Source: DASRHT01 sp035293765 (GTDB lineage: Bacteria; Chloroflexota; Ktedonobacteria; Ktedonobacterales; Ktedonobacteraceae). From it: a stretch of DNA of 64,000 nt. The DNA lies in the NCBI GenBank assembly GCA_035293765.1, contig DATGMF010000010.1, forward strand, positions 119,993 to 183,992, written 5' to 3'. Each line of letters opens with the position of its first letter. The stretch's first letter is position 1. The translations under genes were made by a program, and so were the position numbers. Shown one piece after another: positions 33,859-42,795 of the stretch. Under the pieces are notes generated by a model that saw nothing but the letters and a program-made list of their open reading frames with translations, ran no database searches and was not told where the DNA came from.

Positions 33859-34902
33859 GTGGGTATTTTGTGGAAGTGGAACGGTTTAAAATGGCGACAG
33901 CTTCACCGGCTGCGTCAGATGTTTGAGGTAACTCTTGGCCTGGGTGTTGTGCTGGCGGCGAGCTGGTATGCGCCGGGCGCATGGATAATCTCGCATCTCA
34001 TTTTCTGTGCCGTATTCCTCATCGTTTTTGCTACTGCTATTCGTTACCACACGCTTGCAGCGTACTATGCCAGTTTGCTTGCTGCGCTGATGTACGGGCT
34101 CTTACTCTGGTGGCGGCCTGAACTGCATACACAATTTAGCGTTCCCCATATGGTATTTGAGTCTTCCCTGCTATGTGTTGGCGGCATCCTTGCGAGCGAT
34201 CTTCTACGGGCGCAGCGCCGCCGGTTTAGCATGCTGGAACGCAGATGTGCGCAGACGGAAGAGAGGCTGCAAAAAACAACCCGGCGCTATCAAACGCTAC
34301 TGGAAGTGAATGCCGGGTTAGAGCAGCAGGTCTCCGGGCAACCCGCTTCGATGGCGACCATCAGCGGGAAGATGGTGCAGCTGTGGCAGTTGAGCGGCAA
34401 AGAGCGTTATAGCGCAGTGCTGGATATGATAATGCACGCAATTGAGGCGCAGTCGTGCGCATTGTACTTGCAATACAACGATCTGATGCAGCTTTGCGTT
34501 GGCAACTCGATTGATACATATGCGCATGCAACTGTTTTAAGGCTCGATGATCCTCTGATCAGCCGCGTGGTGCAATTGCGCCGCGTATGTACTGTGCGGG
34601 ATTCGCTTGCTGAAGAAAAGGTGCTCTCGCAAGATGTTGCCGTGATGGCTGGCCCGCTATTTGATAGCGATGAGCAGATTATGGGAATGGTTGTGGTGGA
34701 TAGTATGCCGCTCTTGAAATTCACCCCTGGCACTGTTCAGCTTTTTAGCGCATTATTGCAGATCGCCTCGATTGCGCTCCAAACAGTTGCTACCGGTTCT
34801 GATACGGATCAACTCAAACGTCTTGACCGAGACGAGTTTGATTTGTTGAAGCCTGTTACCCCCATTCCTGCGTTTCTTTCATCTAAAGATAGTATTTCCT
34901 GA
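33859..34902 (+). CDS. pelD: PelD-like membrane GAF protein of the Pel exopolysaccharide system
   Basis: In Pseudomonas, PelD is the inner-membrane c-di-GMP receptor that switches on Pel synthesis. This 347-residue version has four hydrophobic helices in the first 125 residues, a coiled coil (LERRCAQTEERLQKTTRRY, about 125-150) and a GAF domain (about 170-320, with SCALYLQYNDLMQLCVG and IMGMVVVDSMPLLKF). It stops soon after the GAF domain; the degenerate GGDEF domain with the RxxD c-di-GMP site is absent. The start codon is GTG with AGGAGAGG 6 nt upstream. It is first in an operon with pelE, pelF and pelG. Assignment rests on context and architecture. Confidence 0.8.
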   Translation: MGILWKWNGLKWRQLHRLRQMFEVTLGLGVVLAASWYAPGAWIISHLIFCAVFLIVFATAIRYHTLAAYYASLLAALMYGLLLWWRPELHTQFSVPHMVFESSLLCVGGILASDLLRAQRRRFSMLERRCAQTEERLQKTTRRYQTLLEVNAGLEQQVSGQPASMATISGKMVQLWQLSGKERYSAVLDMIMHAIEAQSCALYLQYNDLMQLCVGNSIDTYAHATVLRLDDPLISRVVQLRRVCTVRDSLAEEKVLSQDVAVMAGPLFDSDEQIMGMVVVDSMPLLKFTPGTVQLFSALLQIASIALQTVATGSDTDQLKRLDRDEFDLLKPVTPIPAFLSSKDSIS

Positions 34903-34950
34903 AAAAGCTTATGCTGGTACCTGGGGTTGTTGGTAAAAGGGGAGAGCTTT

Positions 34951-36030
34951 ATGCTAAACGTTCAAAAACATTACTTTGTATGGACAGGTGTTGGTCTGCT
35001 TCTGCTAGGAGCTGGCCTTGCCGGAGATTGCTTTGCAGGAATGGCTTTGCTGGCCCACCCTGCCAGAAGAATATTGCTGTGGCATATTCCTGCTGCTATC
35101 GTCTGGGCGCTGGGTGTTAACTTTATGTCATTAGGCAACACCCGACCTGAGGCAATTTCTACTGAAAAGCATCTAAAGCATAGATATAGAAAATATATAC
35201 GCTGGTCAGGGCTTGTGGCGCTATTTCTCGGACTGGGTACATTTCCAGGTTTTGGATCACTGGCGTACAGCGTTGCCCTGGTGGTTGGAGGTTTTTCCCG
35301 TCGTCCCGATATAGAGGCGCAGGAAGAACCATCTCTGCCTGCAAAGATGCCACCGCTTCCCGTCGAAATATCGCCGTCCCTTGACTGGCTGGTTCAGCCT
35401 CTGGTGGATCACCTCCAGGTTGCAGATATTGAGACCAGACGCACGGCTGTGGCAGTATTGGGCCGTTATGGAAACCCGCAGACAACGCGACTATTGCGCC
35501 AGTTGCTTTCGGACCCACAGAGCGAGGTCCGCGCCGATGCCTCAATAGCGCTCTCTCGCCTGGATGATGTATGTTCGCAATCACTTAATCTTTCTCTTGA
35601 GCAGTGGTCCGTCAACCCGACCGATAACAAGCTGGCTCTCACCCTGGCTGAAGAATGTTACCGCTACGCGTGCAGCAACATTCTTGATCAGACCAGCCAG
35701 CATTTTTATCTTGAGCGTGCGCGCAACCTGTTATTGCAAATCATTGTTCAGAATAGCAACAACGCCGAACTCTGGCTGAAACTGGCCCATGTGCGTGCGC
35801 GCCTCGGTGAATCTCAGGCAGCGTTGCAAGATGCCCAGGTTTCTCTGCGCCACAACCCCGCATCCGTTGAAGCTGCTGTCCTGGCAATGGAATTAGCCTT
35901 TCGTTTGCATGCCTGGGATACGCTAATTGCCCTGGCTGATAGGCAAGGTGCAACTTTATCGCATGAAGCAGCCTCCCTGCGCTGGTGGAGCGAGCTGAAC
36001 CCCGAACTACAGGAGGTCTTGCATGGCTGA
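34951..36030 (+). CDS. pelE: PelE-like membrane protein with HEAT and TPR repeats
   Basis: PelE is a membrane scaffold of the Pel synthase. The 359-residue protein starts with two hydrophobic helices (residues about 10-60), a third near 90-115, then HEAT-like repeats (RRTAVAVLGRYGNPQTTRLL, VRADASIALSRLD) and TPR-like helices (NNAELWLKLAHVRARLGESQ). GGGGAGAG precedes ATG 34951; the frame also opens at 34927. Its stop overlaps the pelF start by 8 nt, indicating translational coupling. The sequence alone is weakly diagnostic; its position between pelD and pelF makes the call. Confidence 0.77.
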   Translation: MLNVQKHYFVWTGVGLLLLGAGLAGDCFAGMALLAHPARRILLWHIPAAIVWALGVNFMSLGNTRPEAISTEKHLKHRYRKYIRWSGLVALFLGLGTFPGFGSLAYSVALVVGGFSRRPDIEAQEEPSLPAKMPPLPVEISPSLDWLVQPLVDHLQVADIETRRTAVAVLGRYGNPQTTRLLRQLLSDPQSEVRADASIALSRLDDVCSQSLNLSLEQWSVNPTDNKLALTLAEECYRYACSNILDQTSQHFYLERARNLLLQIIVQNSNNAELWLKLAHVRARLGESQAALQDAQVSLRHNPASVEAAVLAMELAFRLHAWDTLIALADRQGATLSHEAASLRWWSELNPELQEVLHG

Positions 36031-37615
36031 TATCTGCCTGTTAGTTGAAGGGGCCTATCCCTACGTATTAGGAGGCATCTCTGCCTGGTTGCATGCTCTG
36101 ATAAGCAATCTGCCCGATCTAACTTTTACGCTCTTATCGATTGGGACGCGTCCTGAGCAGCAGCGGGAGGCGTTATACCGTCTGCCCGACAATGTGGTCG
36201 AGTTTCGTGAAGTGTTCATTAACGATGCCCGGCGGCTCAAAAAACACAGAATCGCGAGGCGCGTATCTCCAACCTGGGATACTTTTCACATGCTGCACGA
36301 AGCCGTTGCGCTGGGCAAAGCGTACGATATTGCGACTTTGCGGCCTCTGTTGCGCGAAGCGGGTTTTGCGGGATTGACCGCTTCAGATCTTTTTCATGGC
36401 CGCGCGAGTTGGAAACTCCTGGTGAAGCTCTATGAGCTTTATGCGCCGCAGGTAGCATTTGCCGATTTTTTCTGGACCTTCCGTTTTACCTATCTTCCCA
36501 TTTTTACGCTTTTTGAGACGATGCTGCCACAGGCGCAGGTCTATCATGCTGTAAGCACAGGCTATAGCGGCCTGCTGGGCGCGCTGGCGAAAATTCGTAC
36601 CGGTCGTCCCTTTATCATTACGGAGCATGGGCTTTATACACGAGAACGCGAGATTGAGATTGCCCAGGCGACCTGGATGGACCAGCCCGCCTCGCTCCAT
36701 GATATAAGCAAGCAGCGTATGGGCTATTTCCAGGAATGGTGGCTCAATATCTACCGCTTTATGGAGAAAATAGCTTATGACTCGGCTGATTCGATCATCT
36801 CTATCACTGCTGTAAACCAGCGCTATCAGCTAACACACGGAGCTAATCCTGAAAAAACGCGCATTATCCCCAATGGGATCGATGTTGAGCGCCTGTGGAA
36901 CTTGCGTGAGCGGGTGGCGCTGGTCGCCGATACCTCTCATCGTGTTCCAGGTACGAACGGGACAGCCTCCCCTGTTATGGATAAACGGCAGGCTCCGCCT
37001 CAGCAGTTGCCACAAAAGGACGCTTCCCGGCGCTTCCTGGTCGGTTTTGTGGGTCGTGTCGTTTCCATCAAGGATGTGAAGACCTTCATTCGCGCCATCA
37101 AAATTGCTCAGCAGATGATTCCTGACCTCATGTCATATATTATTGGTCCCACAGAAGAAGAACCAGCATATTTCCAGGAATGCTGCCGTCTTATAGAACT
37201 GCTCGACCTGGAAATGGTCGTTCACTTTACGGGCTCTGTAGATGTACAGACCTACTATAGCAAGCTGGATGTGCTGGTGTTGACCAGCCTCAGCGAGGGG
37301 CAGCCGCTGGTCATTCTGGAAGGAAACTGCGCCGGGCTACCTGTGATCACAACCGATGTCGGCGCTTGCCGTGAGCTGCTGCTGGGCATCTCTTCCGAGG
37401 ATCAGGCGCTGGGCGCGAGCGGTATTATCACGCCCGTCGCCAGCCCGCAACAGACCGCCGACGCTATAATCCAACTCTGGCGCGATGAAGATCTACGCCT
37501 GAAAATGGGACGCACAGGTCAGAAACGCGTCCGCCGTTTTTATCGTCAGGAACAGCTCTATCATGCCTATGATGAGCTTTACCGGCATTATATGACGCAA
37601 GCATCCTTTGTTTAG
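36023..37615 (+). CDS. pelF: PelF-like glycosyltransferase
   Basis: PelF is the cytosolic GT4 glycosyltransferase that polymerises N-acetylgalactosamine-rich Pel. The 530-residue protein begins with the diagnostic DUF3492-type N-terminus (ICLLVEGAYPYVLGGISAWL). A GT-B fold follows with FIITEHGLYTREREIEI, RIIPNGIDVERLW, FVGRVVSIKDVKTFIRAI and the donor-binding SLSEGQPLVILEGNCAGLPV with the E-x7-E pattern. No signal or membrane segment is present, as expected. An insertion rich in Pro/Gln (about residues 310-335) separates the two Rossmann halves. It is the most confidently recognised gene of the operon. Confidence 0.93.
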   Translation: MADICLLVEGAYPYVLGGISAWLHALISNLPDLTFTLLSIGTRPEQQREALYRLPDNVVEFREVFINDARRLKKHRIARRVSPTWDTFHMLHEAVALGKAYDIATLRPLLREAGFAGLTASDLFHGRASWKLLVKLYELYAPQVAFADFFWTFRFTYLPIFTLFETMLPQAQVYHAVSTGYSGLLGALAKIRTGRPFIITEHGLYTREREIEIAQATWMDQPASLHDISKQRMGYFQEWWLNIYRFMEKIAYDSADSIISITAVNQRYQLTHGANPEKTRIIPNGIDVERLWNLRERVALVADTSHRVPGTNGTASPVMDKRQAPPQQLPQKDASRRFLVGFVGRVVSIKDVKTFIRAIKIAQQMIPDLMSYIIGPTEEEPAYFQECCRLIELLDLEMVVHFTGSVDVQTYYSKLDVLVLTSLSEGQPLVILEGNCAGLPVITTDVGACRELLLGISSEDQALGASGIITPVASPQQTADAIIQLWRDEDLRLKMGRTGQKRVRRFYRQEQLYHAYDELYRHYMTQASFV

Positions 37616-37704
37616 AGCATAATACAATCTCTTGATGCTACACCTCACTCATTACAGACAAATAGATCAGGAGATTGTTGAGAATGGATAGGAAAGGAAT
37701 CTAG

Positions 37705-39072
37705 ATGGCTGGTATTGGCTTTCGCTTACAGACCCTGGTATCGAAGGGATCATACCTGGAGACCGCAACCGCTTATGTGTATGCTGCCATTATCTCGACT
37801 GGTCCCTGGTTATCGGGAGTAATCGCTCTCGTCGTTCTAAGTGGCACAACTTCCGCGTATCTGCCGCAGGCTGATCGCTCTTTTTTGCTGGCAACCATCA
37901 TCTCCGTGTTCGCTGCCAGCCTGCTCGTCACGGGAGGGCCGCAAATGGTGGTAACTCGCTACCTGGCTGATCGGCTCTATCTCAACGAAAGAGAGGGTTT
38001 TGCACCCACATGTACAGGTGTACTATTTTTGATGATCCCTTTCTCCCTGTTGATAGTCCCTTTTTTACTTTTTGCTCCCTTCGGTATCGTCTATCGACTG
38101 CTGACGGCGACGCTTTTTCTGACGCTTACCATGATCTGGATGGTGACAGCGTTCCTGTCAGCCGCGCGGGAGTATATACAGATCGTGCTGATCTTCTCAA
38201 TGTGCTACGCGTTGGGAGCGGTGGCATCAATAGCGTTGGGCTATTCCTACGAGTTGATTGGGAGTCTGGCCGGGTTTGTCCTGGGACAGGTGCTCTGTCT
38301 CGCTTTGCTGCTCATGAGCGTATATTGCGAGTTTCCCTCAACCCAGAGCTGTAGTTTTGCCTATCTCAGCAACATTCCCAAATACTGGGATTTGTTGGTA
38401 ATTGGCGCTCTCTATCCTCTAGGGATCTGGGCGGATAGTATCATTTTCTGGGTATCACCGGAGGGAAGAAGCATTCAGCATTTTTACCATCTTTTTCCTC
38501 CCTACGATACAGCAAAATTTGTCATCTACCTGTCCACTATTCCCGCAGCGGCAATCTTTATGATTGCCCTGGAAACCGATTTTTACCGTCATTACAGGGA
38601 CTACTATCTTTTCATTCAGCAGAAAGGGACGCTCTCCGACCTGACGCGTGCAAAGGAAGCCATGATTGCCTCTGTACGGACGGGGATAGGATTGATCCTC
38701 AAGATCCAGGGGATCATAGCCCTCTTTCTTTGCCTGATGGCGCGAGACCTGGCGGCCTTTGTGGGCATTGCTCCCCAATGGGTCCCACTCCTGCGCATAC
38801 AAACGCTGGCGGGAACAGGGCAATTTCTGGTGTTTGTGATGATGCTGTTTTTGCTTTACATTGATCGGCGACGCGCCACGCTCCTGGCTGTTGGCACGTT
38901 TACGGTCTGTAATATTAGCTTGACCCTGCTATCCCTTTACTTAGGTCGCTCTTTCTATGGCCTGGGATATCTAGGAGCAAGCGTCATTGGGGCCGGTCTT
39001 GGGTGGATTTTGCTCATATCCCGCCTCAAAAAACTGGAATACCTGACTTTTATGGACCAGCCTCTGGTATAA
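37705..39072 (+). CDS. pelG: PelG-like polysaccharide exporter
   Basis: PelG is the multi-pass membrane partner of PelF, related to MOP/MATE flippases, and is thought to move the polymer across the membrane. The 455-residue protein has about twelve hydrophobic helices. It has the PelG-specific N-terminus AGIGFRLQTLVSKGSYLETA then AYVYAAIISTGPWL, the central VIGALYPLGIWADSIIFW and the C-terminal ITFM-type tail LKKLEYLTFMD. It is 89 nt behind pelF and is followed by two secreted Pel-modifying enzymes. Confidence 0.92.
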   Translation: MAGIGFRLQTLVSKGSYLETATAYVYAAIISTGPWLSGVIALVVLSGTTSAYLPQADRSFLLATIISVFAASLLVTGGPQMVVTRYLADRLYLNEREGFAPTCTGVLFLMIPFSLLIVPFLLFAPFGIVYRLLTATLFLTLTMIWMVTAFLSAAREYIQIVLIFSMCYALGAVASIALGYSYELIGSLAGFVLGQVLCLALLLMSVYCEFPSTQSCSFAYLSNIPKYWDLLVIGALYPLGIWADSIIFWVSPEGRSIQHFYHLFPPYDTAKFVIYLSTIPAAAIFMIALETDFYRHYRDYYLFIQQKGTLSDLTRAKEAMIASVRTGIGLILKIQGIIALFLCLMARDLAAFVGIAPQWVPLLRIQTLAGTGQFLVFVMMLFLLYIDRRRATLLAVGTFTVCNISLTLLSLYLGRSFYGLGYLGASVIGAGLGWILLISRLKKLEYLTFMDQPLV

Positions 39073-39157
39073 GAGGTCAGTGTTTCCTGCTATCAGGGTT
39101 GATGATGTAAAACAACCCTTATAAAAAATTTGCGCTAAGGAAAGGCAAGGTTTTTCT

Positions 39158-41203
39158 ATGAAGTTTTTGGGTCGTACGTGGGCATCGGGGAGGTTCGGTG
39201 TCATTACTATCACGATTTTAGCGCTGGTGATATTGTTCACTCCAACAGTATTTACCGGGTCCGCAGGAGCAACAGGGCCACGCCCAAAAAGGCCGCACAG
39301 TAAAACGCAGCTAAGGAAAGGACCGCCTATGCTACCTTTCGGTAAATCAAAGCCGCTTCACCCGGTGATTAATCCACCAAAGCCGGTGACGATTTTACCA
39401 CATTCAGCAATCAAAGCTGCTTTATCAGCAGGTTGCACAGCCATAAACGTTGATCTGAAAGTGCTGCTTATCGCGACCGATGGCACCGAGGCGGATTTAC
39501 CGGCAATTACGCAGGCATTAGACTATCTGGGGACACCTTACACGCTTTACCTTGCAGCAAAAACCCCCAACGGGCTGACCCCGGATAAATTGAGCAATGG
39601 TTGCCACGGATTTTATCAGGGCGTGATCCTGACCACCGGCGATCTGGGCTATTTCAATGGCACAGCCTGGGTCAGCGCTCTATCACAGCAGGAATGGACC
39701 AACCTGTGGACCTATCAGGCAACAATGGGGGTACGCCTGCTTAGCTGGTATACGTATCCGAATGCGAACTATGGCTATCAGCCGCCGAGCGGAGCCATTG
39801 ATACATCGTCTCATCCTCTGGCAATCCAACTCACCACGCAGGGGCAGACGACTTTCTCCTACCTGAATCCGACCGCGACGATTACAGTCCAGTATGCCTA
39901 TACCTATCAGGCAATGCCGCTGACGGATGGGGCCACAACATCGCTGTTAACTGACGACAGCGGCAACACCCTTGTGGCTATGCGTGCCTATCCCGATGGG
40001 CGTCAGGCGCTTTCGCTCACCTTTGATAGTAATCCGAATCTGCTCCATAGCATCGTGCTGTCCTATGGTCTCGTCAACTGGTTGACAAAAGGGCTGTTTC
40101 TGGGAGAGCGCCATACTTATATGTCTGCGCAGGTTGATGATCTCTTTATTGATGATAGCGAGTGGTTGCCGACTACGCCCTGTGGCACTCCTGTCGATAA
40201 TACCGGTACAACATATCGCATTACCGGTAACGATCTGCAAACGGTCCTGAACTGGCAGGCAAGTAAACGGGCAACAGGCGTAGGCGCTAATCTTACCCTG
40301 ACGATGGCATTTAATGGCTTCGGAACGGAGCCAGGAGCGTACACCCCTGATACCTTGACGCCGTTTGCTGGCAATAACGAGGATCAGCTTAACTGGGTTA
40401 GCCATACTTACGATCATACCAACCTGGATAGTGTGAGCTATGATACCGCGGTCGCGGAAATCACGCAGAATGTGCAGGCGGCTTCAGACCCGCTGGGGTT
40501 GACGCACTTTAGCCCGCTCAATATGGTCACACCCGATGTCTCTGGACTGACCAATGCCAATTTCCTCAAAGCGGCATACGATAATGGCATCCGCTATCTG
40601 GTCACGGATACATCAAGGGCTGGCTATAACAATCCTTCTCCCAATGCGGGCATCTATAATTCGCTACAGCCGCAGATTTTGATGATCCCGCGCCGTCCCA
40701 ACAACCTGTTCTACAACGTCTCTACGCCCAACGAATGGGTAGCCGAGTACAACTGCATCTATCAAAGTTTCTGGGGCCGCTCGCTCTCTTATCAGGAAAT
40801 CCTTGATATCGAGAGCCAGACGCTGGTTATGTATATGCTGAAAGGCGACCTGGACCCCTGGATGTTCCATCAGCCAAACCTGCGCGCTTACGATGGACAG
40901 CATACGCTGCTCGGCGATTTGCTCGATCTGGTGATGAAGAAGTATGCCCAGTACTACAACCTGGCAGTGACAAGCCCGACTATGGACTCTCTCGGTCAGA
41001 CGGTAGCTAGCCGGATGCAGTATAATGGCGCGGGCGTTACAGCCAGCATTGTTCCCGGAGTGTCCATTACCATTACCGCACAGAAGGCCGCCCGCGTGCC
41101 TGTGACAGGGCTGAATACGCTTGGAGCGGAGAACTACGGCGGTCAGTTCATTTCGTACATTAATGTGGCTGCCGGGCAATCGGTGACGCTGCCTCTGAAA
41201 TAA
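39158..41203 (+). CDS. Secreted polysaccharide deacetylase of the Pel locus (PelA/Agd3-like)
   Basis: Expected to remove acetyl groups from the secreted galactosamine polymer. The 681-residue protein has a signal peptide or anchor (VITITILALVILFTPTVF), a beta-rich N-terminal part (about 90-330), and a NodB-like barrel. The metal motif begins AQVDDLFIDDSEWLP near 325-340. The histidine motif is WVSHTYDHTNLD near 415, and WMFHQPNLRAYDG near 565 fits the last active-site motif. A C-terminal beta-sandwich follows (570-681). In Pseudomonas the deacetylase is one half of PelA; here it is a separate protein and resembles the fungal CE18 enzyme Agd3 more in layout. Family assignment beyond deacetylase is inferred. 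Confidence 0.82.
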   Translation: MKFLGRTWASGRFGVITITILALVILFTPTVFTGSAGATGPRPKRPHSKTQLRKGPPMLPFGKSKPLHPVINPPKPVTILPHSAIKAALSAGCTAINVDLKVLLIATDGTEADLPAITQALDYLGTPYTLYLAAKTPNGLTPDKLSNGCHGFYQGVILTTGDLGYFNGTAWVSALSQQEWTNLWTYQATMGVRLLSWYTYPNANYGYQPPSGAIDTSSHPLAIQLTTQGQTTFSYLNPTATITVQYAYTYQAMPLTDGATTSLLTDDSGNTLVAMRAYPDGRQALSLTFDSNPNLLHSIVLSYGLVNWLTKGLFLGERHTYMSAQVDDLFIDDSEWLPTTPCGTPVDNTGTTYRITGNDLQTVLNWQASKRATGVGANLTLTMAFNGFGTEPGAYTPDTLTPFAGNNEDQLNWVSHTYDHTNLDSVSYDTAVAEITQNVQAASDPLGLTHFSPLNMVTPDVSGLTNANFLKAAYDNGIRYLVTDTSRAGYNNPSPNAGIYNSLQPQILMIPRRPNNLFYNVSTPNEWVAEYNCIYQSFWGRSLSYQEILDIESQTLVMYMLKGDLDPWMFHQPNLRAYDGQHTLLGDLLDLVMKKYAQYYNLAVTSPTMDSLGQTVASRMQYNGAGVTASIVPGVSITITAQKAARVPVTGLNTLGAENYGGQFISYINVAAGQSVTLPLK

Positions 41204-41236
41204 TCGCTTGCCACTATTAAGGAGGTACTATTCTCC

Positions 41237-42271
41237 ATGCCGAATGTTATCAGACAAACGGCATTGCGCATACTCATCGCTACATTTGTAGCGGTGGGTA
41301 TGCTATCCCTGGCCGCTTGCAATGCTGCGAATGGAGGAAATATGATGCCTGCCCCCAATGCGGGAAGAAACGCTCAGCTCACAACGCCGACGGCAGCGAC
41401 AAAGCCCGACTCTATGCGCAGGCCCTGGAATGCTGTGCATAACTGGGCATACTGGCTGGATAATCCCAATCTCGATCAAATCAGCCGCTCGAATTATGAA
41501 CTGGTAGTGATCGATTATTCGGCTGATGGCTCCGCCGCGAAAGCATTTACTGCCCGCCAAATTGAGACGCTGCGTAATTCATCGTGTCAACGCCGTGTCG
41601 TGGCCTACCTGAGCATAGGGCAGGCTGAGTCATATCGAGGATACTGGCAATCAAACTGGAAAGAAGGCTCTCCTATCTGGTTGGCGGCGCCCGATCCCGA
41701 TTGGAGCAAGAACTACTGGGTGCATTACTGGGACCCCGCCTGGCAACGCATTATCTACCACTATCTCGATGCCATTATCGCCGCCGGTTTTGATGGCGTG
41801 TATCTTGATCGCATCGACGCTTACCAGGAGGATTATGCAGCCGGGCATGAAGATGATATGGTGCGCTTTGTCAGCGATATTGCTCAGTATGCCCGCTCGC
41901 ATTCTCCTCTAGGCGAAGATTTCGGCATCATCGCTCAAAACGCGGAAGACCTGGCGCAGTATCACCCCAGGTATGTACGCTTGCTTACAGGTATCGGGCG
42001 CGAGGAGGTGTACATCCAGGCCACCAATCAACCAACCTCTGCGGTGATGCGCAATACCGTAGAACACAACCTGGACTTTTTCCGTCAAAATAGCCGGGCG
42101 GGACTGGTACTGACCGTTGACTATGCTACTAACGCCGATATGATACGTATAGCGTATGAACACGCCCATGCTAAAGGATACATTCCGTATGTGACGCAGG
42201 TCGCCCTTGATCATCTCCAGATCAATGCCGGTTACGAGCCTGTATGTCGGCCTGTTACGCCATCTTCATGA
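41237..42271 (+). CDS. GH114-type endo-alpha-1,4-galactosaminidase lipoprotein
   Basis: A secreted glycoside hydrolase expected to cut alpha-1,4-linked galactosamine polymers such as Pel. The 344-residue protein starts with a lipoprotein signal ending SLAAC (residues about 25-29). A TIM-barrel follows with WAYWLDNP, ELVVIDYSADG, VVAYLSIGQAESYRGYW, YWDPAWQRIIYHYLDAIIAA, FDGVYLDRIDAY and ENxE-like NAEDLAQYHP. These are hallmarks of the GH114/PelA-hydrolase group. AGGAGG precedes its ATG. It corresponds to the hydrolase half of Pseudomonas PelA or to fungal Ega3. It lies 33 nt behind the deacetylase. Confidence 0.88.
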   Translation: MPNVIRQTALRILIATFVAVGMLSLAACNAANGGNMMPAPNAGRNAQLTTPTAATKPDSMRRPWNAVHNWAYWLDNPNLDQISRSNYELVVIDYSADGSAAKAFTARQIETLRNSSCQRRVVAYLSIGQAESYRGYWQSNWKEGSPIWLAAPDPDWSKNYWVHYWDPAWQRIIYHYLDAIIAAGFDGVYLDRIDAYQEDYAAGHEDDMVRFVSDIAQYARSHSPLGEDFGIIAQNAEDLAQYHPRYVRLLTGIGREEVYIQATNQPTSAVMRNTVEHNLDFFRQNSRAGLVLTVDYATNADMIRIAYEHAHAKGYIPYVTQVALDHLQINAGYEPVCRPVTPSS

Positions 42272-42310
42272 CTGGCTATCGTAGTTTGTTCTAGTTCAAG
42301 GAGGCTATTT

Positions 42311-42724
42311 GTGCAGATTCGACGCTTCGGCCCCGAGCTCAAAACTAAAATTTCCGGGAATCATCCTGGCCTTTATGGCGTTCCCATCCAGATGAACCGC
42401 GCCCGCGTTCCCTCCGATAAGCTGGAGGAGTTTGTCCGGCGTGTCAACGGCATGCCCATACTGCTGGATGCGGAGCTTCAGGTAGAAGTGATGTACTTTG
42501 ATCCACATGCTTCCATAGAAGAACATTCGACGGATCACCCCGTCCTCTTCCTGGTCATCAGTGGTGAGGGGACGGTGCGCATCGGCGGTCCGACAGGCGA
42601 AACCCACAAAATCCAGGCCAACGATGCCGTCCTCTGGCCCGCCTACATCGATCATACCGTCTGGACCGATGACGAGCCGCTCTGCGCCATTGTGATTAAC
42701 GCGCCTGGCGAGGAGACGGCTTAG
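42311..42724 (+). CDS. Single-domain cupin protein
   Basis: A 137-residue cytoplasmic protein with one cupin barrel: VEVMYFDPHASIEEHSTDHP (first motif), ISGEGTVRIGG and NDAVLWPAYIDHTVW (second motif), carrying histidines suitable for one metal ion. The start is GTG at 42311, because AGGAGG ends 7 nt before it. It is the last gene of the Pel operon, 39 nt after the GH114 gene. Its role there is unknown; a sugar isomerase or sensor is possible. Confidence 0.8.
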   Translation: MQIRRFGPELKTKISGNHPGLYGVPIQMNRARVPSDKLEEFVRRVNGMPILLDAELQVEVMYFDPHASIEEHSTDHPVLFLVISGEGTVRIGGPTGETHKIQANDAVLWPAYIDHTVWTDDEPLCAIVINAPGEETA

Positions 42725-42737
42725 GTTAATTTCAGTA

Positions 42738-42778
42738 CCAAGAGGGTTGAGGGGTGCCGACTCTCTCAACCCTCTTGG
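42738..42778. terminator. Hairpin terminator between convergent operons
   Basis: CCAAGAGGGTTGAG (42738-42751) and CTCAACCCTCTTGG (42765-42778) form a perfect 14-bp stem. It marks the 3' end of the Pel operon and faces the convergent TerC-like gene. Confidence 0.8.
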
Positions 42779-42795
42779 GGGAAGATACTATCCCG

